64,000 nt of DNA from Acidobacteriota bacterium (lineage in GTDB: Bacteria; Acidobacteriota; Terriglobia; Terriglobales; Acidobacteriaceae), in contig JAJXZT010000040.1 in NCBI GenBank assembly GCA_021779935.1, forward strand, positions 62,001 through 126,000. Direction: 5' to 3'. Of the stretch, positions 35,659-45,380 are shown in pieces (within the stretch, counting starts at the first letter, position 1; each line of letters begins with the position of its first letter). The position numbers and the translations under genes are program-made. Below the pieces are notes generated by a model, which saw nothing but the letters and a program-made list of their open reading frames with translations, searched no databases and was not told where the DNA came from.

Positions 35659-37008
35659 CTAGTCGTAATACTCCAAGCCGAGATGGGTGATCAACTCTTC
35701 GCCCTTCAGATGGCGGAGCGTGTTCTTCAGCTTGATGAGCTGGATGAACAGATCGTGCTCGGGGTAAAGCCCCGGGGCCGTCATCGGCGACTTAAAGTAG
35801 AAGCTCAACCACTCCTGGATACCGATGCCCTTCAGCTCAGACGTACGCTGCGCGAGATCCATGAAGAGGACGACATCGAGGACGATTGGAGCGGCAAGGA
35901 TCGAGTCGCGGCAGAGGAAGTCGACCTTGATCTGCATGGGATAGCCGAGCCATCCGAAGATGTCGATGTTGTCCCAGCCTTCCTTGTTGTCGCCGCGCGG
36001 CGGATAGTAGTTGATGCGAACTTTGTGACAGATATTGCCGTAGAGTTCGGGGTAAAGCTCAGGCTGCAGGATGTGCTCCAGCACGCTCAGTTTGGACTCT
36101 TCCTTGGTCTTGAACGAACCCGGATCGTCAAGCACTTCGCCGTCGCGGTTGCCAAGGATGTTGGTGGAGAACCAGCCGTTGAGGCCGAGCATGCGAGCCT
36201 TGAAGCCCGGCGCAAGGATCGTCTTCATCAGCGTCTGGCCGGTCTTGTAGTCCTTGCCGCAGATGGGAGCGTTGTTCCGGCGCGAAAGTTCGTGCATGGC
36301 CGGAATGTCGGTGGTCAGGTTAGGCGCGCCATTCGCGTAGCCGACGCCTTCCTGCAGCGCGGCATAGGCATAAACCATCGACGGAGCGATGTTCTCGTCG
36401 TTCTCCAGCAGGCCCTTCTCGAAGTTCTTCACAGTCTGATGAACTTCGTGGGGCGTGATGAAGGTCTCGGTGGAGCCGCACCAGATCATCACAACGCGAT
36501 CAAGCTTGTGCGTCTTCTTGAAGTTCCGGATGTCCTCGCGAACCTGCTCGGCGAGCTCCATCTTGTTCTTGCCGGTCTTGACGTTCGGGCCATCGAGCTT
36601 CTTGACGTAGTTCTTGTCGAAGACGGCCTTCATCGGCTTGATGCTCGACAGGAAAGGCTTGATCTGCTCAAGCAGTTCCTTCTCCAGTACGCCGGCCTTG
36701 CGAGCCGCCTCATACATATTGTCTTCAAAGATATCCCAGCCGCCGAATACCAGGTCGTCGAGGTTGGCGAGGGGAACGAAGTCCTTGATCTTCGGGGAGC
36801 GGCCATCGGTGCGCTTGCCGAGGCGGATCGTGCCCATCTGCGTCAACGAACCGATCGGCGCTGCAATGCCTTTCCGCACGGCTTCGACACCGGCCACAAA
36901 TGTTGTGGCCACGGCGCCCATGCCGGGGATCAGAATTCCAAGTTTTCCCTTGGGTTCAACTATTTCGGTGGGGGTAGGCTTGTTCGCGTTCTTTTGCCCT
37001 GTCGCCAT
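35659..37008 (-). CDS. ino1: myo-Inositol-1-phosphate synthase
   Basis: The 449-residue protein is an inositol-3-phosphate synthase: NAD-binding start LGILIPGMGAVATTFVAG, the family motif NGAPNLTTDIPAM, GKDYKTGQTLMKT with catalytic Lys, and LGLNGWFSTNILGNRDG. It converts glucose-6-phosphate to inositol-1-phosphate with NAD. The product could feed inositol lipids or compatible solutes; no dedicated downstream gene is adjacent. It is divergent from the SDR gene and has its own terminator. Confidence 0.93.
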   Translation of the reverse strand: MATGQKNANKPTPTEIVEPKGKLGILIPGMGAVATTFVAGVEAVRKGIAAPIGSLTQMGTIRLGKRTDGRSPKIKDFVPLANLDDLVFGGWDIFEDNMYEAARKAGVLEKELLEQIKPFLSSIKPMKAVFDKNYVKKLDGPNVKTGKNKMELAEQVREDIRNFKKTHKLDRVVMIWCGSTETFITPHEVHQTVKNFEKGLLENDENIAPSMVYAYAALQEGVGYANGAPNLTTDIPAMHELSRRNNAPICGKDYKTGQTLMKTILAPGFKARMLGLNGWFSTNILGNRDGEVLDDPGSFKTKEESKLSVLEHILQPELYPELYGNICHKVRINYYPPRGDNKEGWDNIDIFGWLGYPMQIKVDFLCRDSILAAPIVLDVVLFMDLAQRTSELKGIGIQEWLSFYFKSPMTAPGLYPEHDLFIQLIKLKNTLRHLKGEELITHLGLEYYD

Positions 37009-37176
37009 TTCGGAGAGTCACTTCCTTGTAGAAAATATCGCACAATCAAAACAAGGTATCTTCTCGTATCACCTGCTGTTTTGCAAACATTGTTGTACTC
37101 TGATGTACCGCTTCGGGCTCGGATGGTTGTCCAGAGGGGTTGTAACGCGATTATTTGAAGTCCAAGGGAGATGCAA

Positions 37177-38019
37177 ATGGACAGAAAAATTGCCGTTATT
37201 ACAGGCGCTTCCAGCGGTATCGGGTTGCTTACCGCGCTCGAACTGGCCCGCAGCGGATACTCGGTGGTGGCCACGATGCGCAACCCAATGGGCCGGACGG
37301 CGCTCGACGAGGCAGCGGCCAAGGCCGGAGTTCAGGATCGCATCGACGTCCGGCGGCTCGACATCACGGAATCAGCATCGGTCGCTCCGGCAATCGAGGA
37401 GATCGTGCAACACTATGGCCGCCTCGATGTCCTGGTCAACAACGCCGGCTTCGCCATGGCTGGGTTCGCGGATGACGTTGCGCTGGAGGAGTTGCGCACG
37501 CAGTTTGACACCAACTTCTTTGGACACGTCGCCGTCACTCTCGCCGTGCTTCCCCACATGCGGCGACAACAAAGCGGACACATCATCATGGTGTCGTCGA
37601 TCGCGGGACGAGCCGCACATCCGGGAATTGGAAGCTACTCGGCATCGAAGTTTGCGCTGGAGGGTTGGAGCGAAGCGCTCCGGTTGGAGATGAACCCGCT
37701 GGGTATCCGGGTCGTCCTGGTCGAGCCCGGTTCCTACGAGACCAATATCTGGGAAAAGAACGTCCACATCGCGAGTGCGGCATTCAGCGACGGCTCGCCC
37801 AACAAGGAACGGTCTCGCCGCTTCGCGGAACATGTCAAAACACAGGTCGCAAAAGGCGATGCCCGGGAGGTGGCCCGGCTGATAGCTCGCGTCTCCACCA
37901 TGCCCCATCCCCGCCTGCGTTATCTCGTTGGCAAGGATGCCCGGCTGTATCACTGGGTTCGGCTACTGATGCCATGGAAGCGGTACGAAAAGATGGTGGC
38001 CCGGACGGTTGGCATATAG
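37177..38019 (+). CDS. Short-chain dehydrogenase/reductase
   Basis: The 280-residue classical SDR has the cofactor motif TGASSGIG (residues 9-16), NNAG near 91, catalytic Ser in IMVSSIAG and YSASK near 156. Start ATG 37177 has AGGGAG six bases upstream; the ATG two codons earlier touches it. Cofactor and substrate cannot be read. The start is 168 bp from the divergent ino1 start. Confidence 0.9.
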   Translation: MDRKIAVITGASSGIGLLTALELARSGYSVVATMRNPMGRTALDEAAAKAGVQDRIDVRRLDITESASVAPAIEEIVQHYGRLDVLVNNAGFAMAGFADDVALEELRTQFDTNFFGHVAVTLAVLPHMRRQQSGHIIMVSSIAGRAAHPGIGSYSASKFALEGWSEALRLEMNPLGIRVVLVEPGSYETNIWEKNVHIASAAFSDGSPNKERSRRFAEHVKTQVAKGDAREVARLIARVSTMPHPRLRYLVGKDARLYHWVRLLMPWKRYEKMVARTVGI

Positions 38020-38107
38020 ACGACAACGTTTTTTTGTGCGCTTTTCTGCTCCGAGCATGGCGACTTCTGATATGCTCCGCGCGATCAAATTTCTCCGTGG
38101 AGGAAGT

Positions 38108-39445
38108 ATGAAGTCCATGTACTGGAGATCCCTCCTTCTGCTTCTGGTGTGCGGCTGTCTTCTCTTCCCTACCGTTGCGAATTCACAGACCACGCAGACA
38201 CCACAACCCACAAGCTCGGCCACCGCAGAATCGACGGTGCCGCAAACCGTGCCGCCGGATTATCACCTGTCGCCCGAGCAGATGCGGCGCTCGATCGCAC
38301 TCTACCGTACCGAAAACGTTCTTCTCGTTATAGGCACGGTGTACTCGATCATTATCCTGATTGCAGTGATCGTCTTCCGCTTTGCTCCTTGGCTTGCCGC
38401 CTGGGCGGAGGGCATAAGCCGGCATCGTTTCGTGCAGGCAATACTCTTTCTGCCGCCGTTACTGCTGCTGCTGGATGTGCTCAACTTGCCTATTTCCATA
38501 TATGGACATCACATCTCACTCGTCTATGGGCTCTCCGTGCAGGGATGGGGATCGTGGTTCTGGGATTGGACGAAGGGTGAGGTCATCGGGCTCGTTCTTG
38601 GGACGCTGCTCATCTGGCTGATGTATGCCGTCATACGGCGCAGTCCGCAACGCTGGTGGTTCTACTTCTGGCTGTGCACGCTGCCAATCATTCTGTTTGT
38701 CGTTTTCCTGCAACCCGTTCTGCTTGACCCAATATTCAACAAGTTCGAGCCGCTGGAGAAGACAAACCCCGAGCTGGTCACGCAGCTTGAAAAGGTGGTC
38801 CATCGCGGCGGTCTCGTGATTCCTCCTTCGCGCATGTTCCTGATGAAGGCCAGCGAGAAGGTGACGACCTACAACGCTTACGTTACCGGCATTGGCGCAA
38901 CAAAGCGCGTGGTTGTGTGGGACACGACGGCGCGAGACATGACGATCCCGGAGACGATGTTTGTTTTCGGACACGAGATGGGGCACTACGTCCTGAACCA
39001 CGTTTACAAGGGGCTGGCGTTCTTTGCCGTCATGATGCTCATAGCCCTCTGGCTGGGCCGCAAGGTTACGCTCTGGGCACTTGCCCGCTGGGGAGAACGC
39101 TGGAAGGTGACCGATCTCGGCGCGTGGGCCTCACTGCCGGTGCTTTTGCTGATCCTTTCCGTCTTCTCCTTCTTTGGACAGCCAATCGGCAACGCTTTCA
39201 GTCGCTACATCGAACACCAGGCTGACATTTACGGTTTGGAAATCACGCATGGACTCGTCCCGCATTCTTCGCAGAACGCGGCATTGGCCTTCCAGAAGCT
39301 GGGAGAAAAGAGTTTCGCGTATCCATACCCCAACCGCTGGCTGGTGATTTGGACGTATTCCCACCCAGACATCAGTTCGCGCTATCACTTTGCGCTCGAC
39401 TACAAGCCGTGGGATGAAGGCAAGCCGAACGAGTTTGTGAAATAG
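38108..39445 (+). CDS. Ste24-like M48A membrane metalloprotease
   Basis: The 445-residue protein has a signal segment (MKSMYWRSLLLLLVCGCLLF), several membrane helices, the zinc motif GHEMGHYVLNH and downstream Glu in YIEHQADIYGL. This is the Ste24/CAAX-protease-like M48A group, here probably in membrane-protein turnover. ATG 38108 follows GGAGGAAGT. It reads after the SDR with 88 bp between and ends in a strong bidirectional terminator. Confidence 0.9.
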   Translation: MKSMYWRSLLLLLVCGCLLFPTVANSQTTQTPQPTSSATAESTVPQTVPPDYHLSPEQMRRSIALYRTENVLLVIGTVYSIIILIAVIVFRFAPWLAAWAEGISRHRFVQAILFLPPLLLLLDVLNLPISIYGHHISLVYGLSVQGWGSWFWDWTKGEVIGLVLGTLLIWLMYAVIRRSPQRWWFYFWLCTLPIILFVVFLQPVLLDPIFNKFEPLEKTNPELVTQLEKVVHRGGLVIPPSRMFLMKASEKVTTYNAYVTGIGATKRVVVWDTTARDMTIPETMFVFGHEMGHYVLNHVYKGLAFFAVMMLIALWLGRKVTLWALARWGERWKVTDLGAWASLPVLLLILSVFSFFGQPIGNAFSRYIEHQADIYGLEITHGLVPHSSQNAALAFQKLGEKSFAYPYPNRWLVIWTYSHPDISSRYHFALDYKPWDEGKPNEFVK

Positions 39446-39468
39446 AAATGTTCCGGTGCAATACGAAA

Positions 39469-39490
39469 CGGGAGGGGTTCGCCCCTCCCG
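39469..39490. terminator. Bidirectional hairpin between Ste24-like and DedA genes
   Basis: A 9-bp perfect stem (CGGGAGGGG / CCCCTCCCG) with a TTCG tetraloop between convergent genes. T tracts are short on both sides. Confidence 0.75.
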
Positions 39491-39512
39491 TAATCTTTGC
39501 CTTGCGAAGCTC

Positions 39513-40166
39513 TTACTCTGCCGCGGCCTCCGCTGCCTCCCGCATACGGTTCCTCCAGTGGCTCCAGACGAACCACAAGATGCCGGCCACCAGCACCAGC
39601 ACGATCGCCAGGTCGAAGCGGTGGAACCACTGCTTCAGTCTTGGGTCGGAGTCCCAACGCTCGCCCAGCTTGAAGCCTACATACGCCAGCACATAACACC
39701 AGGGCCACGAACCGAGGAAGGTGTAGAGGTGGAACTTCCCTCTCGGCATGCGTGCAATGCCAGCGGGTAGAGCAATGAACGTGCGAATCACCGGCAGGAG
39801 TCTTCCGAGGAAAACCGTGATGCTGCCGTACCTCTGGAAGAAGTGATCCGAACGCTCCAGGTCGTGCTTGTTCATCAGAATGTAGCGCCCGTACTTCTCG
39901 ATCAGCGGGCGGCCACCGTAAGCGCCGACTTCATAGGCGAGCACGGAGCCGAGGTTGCAGCCGATCGCGCCCATGGTGGCCACCAGCCAGAGAGAACTAA
40001 AACGGCCGGTGTACACAAGAAAGCCCGCAAACGGCATGATGACTTCCGACGGCAAAGGGATACATGCCGATTCAATCGCCATCAACAACACGACACCCGG
40101 ATAGCTCAGGGTGGAGATGACCGATTGAATGAAAGCGGCCAGCAACAGGAGGATTTTCGCGGTCAT
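39513..40166 (-). CDS. DedA-family membrane protein
   Basis: The 217-residue protein shows the DedA/SNARE-associated pattern: ESACIPLPSEVIMPFAGFLV near the N-terminus, then GSVLAYEVGAYGGRPLIEKYG, and FLGRLLPVIRTFIALPAGIARM. DedA proteins take part in lipid flipping or membrane-potential homeostasis. ATG 40166 (MTAKILLLL) is taken; the frame is open upstream through the neighbouring gene. Ten bases from the small gene 40177-40407, so likely one operon. Confidence 0.9.
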   Translation of the reverse strand: MTAKILLLLAAFIQSVISTLSYPGVVLLMAIESACIPLPSEVIMPFAGFLVYTGRFSSLWLVATMGAIGCNLGSVLAYEVGAYGGRPLIEKYGRYILMNKHDLERSDHFFQRYGSITVFLGRLLPVIRTFIALPAGIARMPRGKFHLYTFLGSWPWCYVLAYVGFKLGERWDSDPRLKQWFHRFDLAIVLVLVAGILWFVWSHWRNRMREAAEAAAE

Positions 40167-40176
40167 TTGTTTTCTA

Positions 40177-40407
40177 TCAGAATCCCTGATCGGAATCTTG
40201 CGTAAACGTATATCCCGGTAGAGTAGCCCCGTCGCCAGTTTTGGCAACTTTCACGCGCATGGTGTCGGTAGTGCTCGCCGAACTGTCGGCAGGCCGGAGA
40301 ATCGCGTACTGCGAGAAGACTTCCGTATAGAGCTTGGTGACGAGAAAGTTCTTGCCGGTCCCGTCGCTTCGCCACACTTGTCCAGGTTGGATTGACTTAA
40401 CGCCCAT
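40177..40407 (-). CDS. Small conserved-looking protein, 76 aa
   Basis: The protein (start MGVKSIQPGQVWRSDGTGKN) is beta-rich and soluble, with spacing reminiscent of small KOW/SH3-like proteins, but no domain is certain. ATG 40407 has AAAGG at about 5-nt spacing. It sits between hemQ and dedA on the same strand, 63 bp after hemQ. Confidence 0.6.
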   Translation of the reverse strand: MGVKSIQPGQVWRSDGTGKNFLVTKLYTEVFSQYAILRPADSSASTTDTMRVKVAKTGDGATLPGYTFTQDSDQGF

Positions 40408-40470
40408 TTGCCTTTCTCTTTCGCACGCCTGCCCATGCATGACGCACCACATCGTAACACCGGCCTGCGC

Positions 40471-41325
40471 CTAGCGCGCGGGTGCAGAGCCGTCCAGTAC
40501 TCCGGCAAGCTGTTCCAGCCGGCAGCGGATACCCATGAAGAACTGCCCGAAGTTCGAATAAACCGCACTGACTTCGTCGAAGCGCATTTCGTAGATCAAT
40601 TTCTTGAACGTCACCGGATCTTCCCCGAAGAGATCCACCGCCCACTCCCAATCGTCAAAGCCAACCGATCCGGAAATGATCTGGCGAACACGACCAGCAT
40701 AACGCCGTCCAACGGTCCCATGGAGATCCATCTGTCGCTGACGTTCTTCAATCGGCAGCACGTACCAATTTTTGTCTTCGCCGCGCCGCCGGTCCATGGG
40801 ATAAAAACAGATATATCGATTCTCGGGAATCTTCGGGTAGAGACGCGGCTTCATGGCCTCACGCTGACGCTCCATCGTCTCCTGCACCACGGCATTCCAA
40901 GGCTCACTGAACGGAGCCACGCCCTGCTCGGCCAAACCACGGTAGAGCTTCAGCGAAGAGTCATGGAGGCTGAGCTCAACTACAGACAGGTACGACATGC
41001 TCATTTCGCAGAAGTCGCTGAGCCGCAATGTTTGCCACTTGAGTTCGGCGGCGTTCAATTCATCGAATGAGTCGCGAAAGTGGAGAAGCAGCAGGTCTCC
41101 CTTGTGTCCGAGCACGGAGTAGAGAGCGCTGGCGCCAGATTCCTCTGCCGTGCGAAAGGCTTCAACAGCCTCCGCCACAATCGCCGCACGGTCGGTTGCC
41201 GGCACATTGCGCCACGCGGCCCAGCGGAAGCGGAAGACCTGGTGCAACACGCTGAGGCCTTCCAGAGTCATCGGAACGCCATAGGTTTCGGCTCCAGTGA
41301 TGCGCTCGCCTGAAGGATTCGACAT
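40471..41325 (-). CDS. hemQ: Coproheme decarboxylase HemQ (chlorite-dismutase family)
   Basis: The 284-residue protein has HemQ features: RYICFYPMDRRRGEDKNWY (radical Tyr in YPM), the proximal His in MDLHGTVGRRYAGRVRQI, and FGEDPVTFKKLIYEMRFDEV. HemQ decarboxylates coproheme to protoheme in the coproporphyrin-dependent heme route, using peroxide. ATG 41325 has AGGAG at good spacing; the frame is open another 31 codons. The hem operon at 44.5-48.5 kb supplies earlier steps; CpfC and CgoX were not found here. Confidence 0.9.
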   Translation of the reverse strand: MSNPSGERITGAETYGVPMTLEGLSVLHQVFRFRWAAWRNVPATDRAAIVAEAVEAFRTAEESGASALYSVLGHKGDLLLLHFRDSFDELNAAELKWQTLRLSDFCEMSMSYLSVVELSLHDSSLKLYRGLAEQGVAPFSEPWNAVVQETMERQREAMKPRLYPKIPENRYICFYPMDRRRGEDKNWYVLPIEERQRQMDLHGTVGRRYAGRVRQIISGSVGFDDWEWAVDLFGEDPVTFKKLIYEMRFDEVSAVYSNFGQFFMGIRCRLEQLAGVLDGSAPAR

Positions 41326-41447
41326 CGCTCTCCTCGTGAGGGACTTGGTTGCAGGGTACCTTCCATTGTAATCTGCACGAGGAATCGTCGCGAGACTCTC
41401 ACCCAAATTAGCCGGCACTTCGCTCGATTCCTCGAGGACATCAGTAC

Positions 41448-42296
41448 ATGACCCGTGGAAAAGTTCCCCGTCAACCCTCCAAGGCTGGCCGCCAGGCAGC
41501 AGTTAAGCGGATTCGCGGAGGCGTAAAACCTCCAAAGACCTCTGCCCCCGCGAAGCTCTCACCCAGGAAGCCAGCGATGAAACCTGCGGCCACGCGGGTG
41601 AAAAAGCAGGCTGCCGCTGAAAATCCAATTGCGCCGGGGCGTGTCGCCGAGATCCTCCGCCGTCTCGACGTGCTCTATCCGGACGTTCGCTGCGCGCTCA
41701 CCCATCGCAGCGCCTGGGAGTTGCTGGTCGCCACGATACTTTCGGCACAGTGCACGGACGTACGCGTCAACATGGTGACTCCAGTGCTGTTCCAGAAATA
41801 CCCCACGCCGCAGCACTTTGCGGCGCTGAATCCGGAGGAACTGGAGGGGGATATTCGGTCCACGGGATTCTTCCGCAACAAGGCCAAGTCGATTGTTGGC
41901 GCCGCGCGAAAAGTGGTCAACGACTTCGGCGGAGAGGTTCCCGCCGATATGGACAAACTGCTGACCGTTCCCGGAGCCGCCCGCAAAACGGCAAACGTGG
42001 TGCTGGGTTCGTGGTTCGGCAAGGCGGACGGAGTTGTTGTGGATACGCACGTTCATCGCATATCGCGCCGCCTCGAGCTTACGGACAAGGACGACCCACA
42101 GAAGATCGAGCAGGACTTGATGAAGATTCTACCGCGCGAAAAGTGGATCGATTTTTCGCACCAGATCATTCACCACGGACGCGCACTATGCATTGCGCGC
42201 AAGCCAAAGTGTGCTGATTGCCCGCTGGAAAATATCTGTCACGCCGCCGACAAGACGTGGAGCACGGTGGAAATTCATCCTTCAGCCAAACTGTAG
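41448..42296 (+). CDS. nth: Endonuclease III (DNA glycosylase/AP lyase)
   Basis: The 282-residue protein has the HhH-GPD core: LSAQCTDVRVN, hairpin VPGAARKTANVVLG (catalytic Lys), VDTHVHRISRRL (catalytic Asp), and a C-terminal 4Fe-4S site C-x6-C-x2-C-x5-C (CIARKPKCADCPLENIC). The first 60 residues form a Lys/Pro/Ala-rich extension not found in Escherichia coli Nth. It excises oxidised pyrimidines. Divergent from hemQ. Confidence 0.94.
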   Translation: MTRGKVPRQPSKAGRQAAVKRIRGGVKPPKTSAPAKLSPRKPAMKPAATRVKKQAAAENPIAPGRVAEILRRLDVLYPDVRCALTHRSAWELLVATILSAQCTDVRVNMVTPVLFQKYPTPQHFAALNPEELEGDIRSTGFFRNKAKSIVGAARKVVNDFGGEVPADMDKLLTVPGAARKTANVVLGSWFGKADGVVVDTHVHRISRRLELTDKDDPQKIEQDLMKILPREKWIDFSHQIIHHGRALCIARKPKCADCPLENICHAADKTWSTVEIHPSAKL

Positions 42297-42388
42297 CAAC
42301 CTGGCGGCATCTCACAAAGGGGTGCCGCAGTTGTTCTTCTCGCGGTATCCTTTGAATGCCCATCAGTTCCATCCAAAAGGACGGTCCC

Positions 42389-44374
42389 ATGCGGTGGTTT
42401 CGAACCCCACTCTGGTTGTCTGCTATCGTGATCCTTATGAGTTCGACGTTCCTTGCACAGTCCCTCCCCGCGCCAAATGCCATTACCGATCCTAAACAGC
42501 TCGTCAGCACCAACGTTCCTGATCTGCAGCCGAATCTTACGATCGACAAGCTGTTCATGACGCGGACTGTCGGCGGCTCTGACTGGTCGCCCGATGGCAA
42601 GCAGGTCGTTTTCGTCAGCAACATCAGCGGCCGAAACAATCTCTGGCTGGTGCCCTCGAATGGCGGATGGCCGACGCAACTTACGGTCAGCAACCAGAGG
42701 CAGTCCGACCCTGTATGGTCTCCGGATGGCAAGTGGATCGCATTTATCAGCGACGCCGACGGCAATGAACTTTGGGACATTTACCTGGTTTCACCAACCA
42801 GCGGCAACGTCGTAAACCTTACGGCTTCCGCAGACACGGCGGACGAAGCCCCGGCCTGGTCACCCGACGGCAAGCAGGTTGCCTACATGACCAAGGCCAA
42901 AACTTCTCCGAGCTTCGAAATTGACGTCATCAATGTTGACACCAGGATGACGCGCCACATCACCCACGATTCTCCCCGCGATATTGGCAACGTAGAGCCC
43001 ATCTGGTCCCACGACGGCAAGTTCCTGGCGTGGACACAGGAGAACGCCAACGGCAAGGACTCCGACGTAATGATGATTGACCTTGCCAGCGGAGCCGTTA
43101 CCAACCTGACCAGGCACACCGGGGATCAGACTTACTCCGCCGCCGAGTTTTCGCCGGACGGCAAGAAGATGCTGATTACTTCCGACGCCGCCAATGGGTA
43201 CGAAAACGTTGGGCTCCTCGACATCGCGACTCACAAGGTGGACTGGCTGACGCAGGACAAGTGGGAGATCAGTGCAGGCGAATTCTCACCGGACGGCCGG
43301 CTGATCATATGGACCGCGAACGTCGATGGCTACGAAGACGTCTATGTTCACGATCTTTCCACCGGAAAAACCGAATCATTGCCATTGAACAAGGGCATCA
43401 ACACACTCCACTCTGGCTACTCGTCGTTCTCGCGCGATGGCTCGCGGCTTATCTATTACCACAGCGGTGCGACGACTCCGAACGATCTGTGGGTTTATGA
43501 CCTGAAGAGTGGCGGGTCAACGCAAATCACTCACTCGCTGATGGCGGGCGTGCGTACTGACTACATGGTGGAGCCGTACCTGGTGCACTACCCGAGCGCG
43601 GACGGCAAGTACACGATATCCGCGTTCGCCTACGTGCCGCATAACATCATTCGAAATGCGCACTACCCGGCCATTGTCTACATCCATGGTGGCCCCGCGT
43701 CGCAATCGGTGGATGGATTCAATCGCATTGTCCAGTACATGACAAACCAGGGATATCTGGTGATTGCCCCCAATTACCGCGGCTCGTCCGGCTACGGCAA
43801 GGAATTCCAGGACGCGAATCGCATGGACGCCGGCGGCGGCGAACTACAGGACGTAATTGGAGCGGCAAAGTTCATCGAAGCGTCGGGATTTGTCGATCCG
43901 AAAAAGATGATCGTGATGGGTGGAAGTTACGGCGGCTATCTCAGCATGATGGCCGTGACCAAGGCTCCCGACATGTGGGCCGCGGCGGTTCCCATCGTGC
44001 CCTTCGTCAACTGGTTCACTGAGTTCGCCAACGAAGATCCGCAGTTGCAGGAATCCGACCGGCTCTTTATGGGCGACCCCGTCAAGAACAAGGCCCTGTG
44101 GGAAGATCGCTCACCGATCAATTTCGTGGACAAGATCAAGGCGCCGCTGCTGCTGTTGGCGGGAGGTAACGATCCGCGCTGTCCGAAAACCGAAGCGCAA
44201 CAGGTGGCCGACGCCATCCGTAAACAGGGCGGCTCCGTGCAGTTGAAGATCTATGCGGATGAAGGCCACGGATTTGCGCGAGTGGAGAACCAGATTGACG
44301 CTTACCGGCGAGTGTCAGACTTCCTTAAGTCGCATGTGCCATCGCCAGGATGCGGATGCTCGCTGATCGATTAG
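42389..44374 (+). CDS. Secreted S9-family peptidase (acylaminoacyl/dipeptidyl peptidase type)
   Basis: The 661-residue protein has a signal peptide (RWFRTPLWLSAIVILMSSTF), a beta-propeller of PD40-type repeats (SPDGKQVVFVSN and similar, residues about 60-400) and an alpha/beta-hydrolase domain. Catalytic triad candidates are Ser in GGSYGGYLS, Asp in GGNDPRCP and His in EGHGFAR. It probably releases peptides outside the cytoplasm. The C-terminus ends in a short Cys pair (GCGC). ATG 42389 has AAGGA upstream. Confidence 0.92.
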   Translation: MRWFRTPLWLSAIVILMSSTFLAQSLPAPNAITDPKQLVSTNVPDLQPNLTIDKLFMTRTVGGSDWSPDGKQVVFVSNISGRNNLWLVPSNGGWPTQLTVSNQRQSDPVWSPDGKWIAFISDADGNELWDIYLVSPTSGNVVNLTASADTADEAPAWSPDGKQVAYMTKAKTSPSFEIDVINVDTRMTRHITHDSPRDIGNVEPIWSHDGKFLAWTQENANGKDSDVMMIDLASGAVTNLTRHTGDQTYSAAEFSPDGKKMLITSDAANGYENVGLLDIATHKVDWLTQDKWEISAGEFSPDGRLIIWTANVDGYEDVYVHDLSTGKTESLPLNKGINTLHSGYSSFSRDGSRLIYYHSGATTPNDLWVYDLKSGGSTQITHSLMAGVRTDYMVEPYLVHYPSADGKYTISAFAYVPHNIIRNAHYPAIVYIHGGPASQSVDGFNRIVQYMTNQGYLVIAPNYRGSSGYGKEFQDANRMDAGGGELQDVIGAAKFIEASGFVDPKKMIVMGGSYGGYLSMMAVTKAPDMWAAAVPIVPFVNWFTEFANEDPQLQESDRLFMGDPVKNKALWEDRSPINFVDKIKAPLLLLAGGNDPRCPKTEAQQVADAIRKQGGSVQLKIYADEGHGFARVENQIDAYRRVSDFLKSHVPSPGCGCSLID

Positions 44375-44396
44375 AGGGGCCAGGTCCCAGGTATGT

Positions 44397-44440
44397 TTTC
44401 CGGGGCCGGATCGGCAAAGAAATACATCCGGCCCCGGAAA
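44397..44440. terminator. Long hairpin between convergent S9 and hemD genes
   Basis: A perfect 15-bp stem (44397-44411 and 44426-44440; arms begin TTTCCGGGGCC) with a 14-nt loop. Probably a bidirectional terminator. Confidence 0.75.
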
Positions 44441-44486
44441 CTTTCGAACGATCAGGACACGTGGAACCGATGAGATTTTCTTCCGA

Positions 44487-45380
44487 TCAACTGTGTTTGG
44501 AAGAAGGATCCCCGCCGGTCTTCATGCGGTAGCGACCCGTTGGCGAGTTGGCGAAATCGGAAATCGCCTTGACCAGGCCAGGCATGGTGTACTCCTGCGC
44601 TTGCACATCCACATTCAATTCAAACTCACGCAGAGTGTCGGAAGTCACGGGCCCAATCGATGCGTTCAGCACTCCGGTCAGCAGTTTCGATTTTCCAGAC
44701 CGAATACCCAGCAGGCTGACAAAATTCCTTACCGTTGACGAACTTGTGAACGTAATGACATGCGGCCTGCGATCCGGGTCCTTCAATACTGCGCGGAGCT
44801 TCACGCGGGACGACTGAGGAATCACCGTCTCATACGCTTCCACTACATCCAGGTAGGCGCCGAGGCGCTTCAATTCGCGAGGAATGACGTCGCGGGCGAT
44901 CTTGGCACGGCAGAGCAGAACGCGCTTGCCCCGAACTTTGTCGCGCAGCGCCGCCACGATGGATTCCGCCACGTACTCTTTCGGCATGACCGTGACCTTC
45001 AATCCCTCGCGTTCGAGAGCCGACCTGGTCGCGGGACCAATTGCAGCGATCTTGAGATGCGAAAGAACCCGCTTCGGAATATTCAGCTTCGCCATCCGCT
45101 CGAACAGGGCTTCCACGCCGTTCACGCTCGTCAGGATCAGCCACTCATATTCCGAAATCAACTTCAACGCGTCGTTCAACGCCTTGTATGAACGAGGGGG
45201 CCGAATCTCAATGAACGGAATTTCCAGTACATCCGCACCCAGTGCCGAAAGTCCGTCCGTAAGCACTCCCGCCTGTTTCTTTGCCCGTGAAACAAGGACA
45301 CGCCAACCGTTCAGAGGAAGCAACTCGCTTGCCTCTTCGCGGGCCCTTAGACTGCTCGTAGGTTCCATTAACATGCTCAT
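44487..45380 (-). CDS. hemD: Uroporphyrinogen-III synthase
   Basis: The 297-residue protein has the two-lobe HemD pattern: GWRVLVSRAKKQAG, WLILTSVNGVEALFERM, AIGPATRSALEREG, ITFTSSSTVRNF and ASIGPVTSDTLRE. It closes hydroxymethylbilane to uroporphyrinogen III. Its ATG overlaps the hemC stop codon by one base (TGATG). Last gene of the hemX-hemA-hemC-hemD operon. Confidence 0.92.
   Translation of the reverse strand: MSMLMEPTSSLRAREEASELLPLNGWRVLVSRAKKQAGVLTDGLSALGADVLEIPFIEIRPPRSYKALNDALKLISEYEWLILTSVNGVEALFERMAKLNIPKRVLSHLKIAAIGPATRSALEREGLKVTVMPKEYVAESIVAALRDKVRGKRVLLCRAKIARDVIPRELKRLGAYLDVVEAYETVIPQSSRVKLRAVLKDPDRRPHVITFTSSSTVRNFVSLLGIRSGKSKLLTGVLNASIGPVTSDTLREFELNVDVQAQEYTMPGLVKAISDFANSPTGRYRMKTGGDPSSKHS

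Noticed and set aside
35683-37158. 491-codon plus-strand open frame over ino1
   Set aside because: Antisense to a clearly conserved myo-inositol-phosphate synthase; no recognisable motif.
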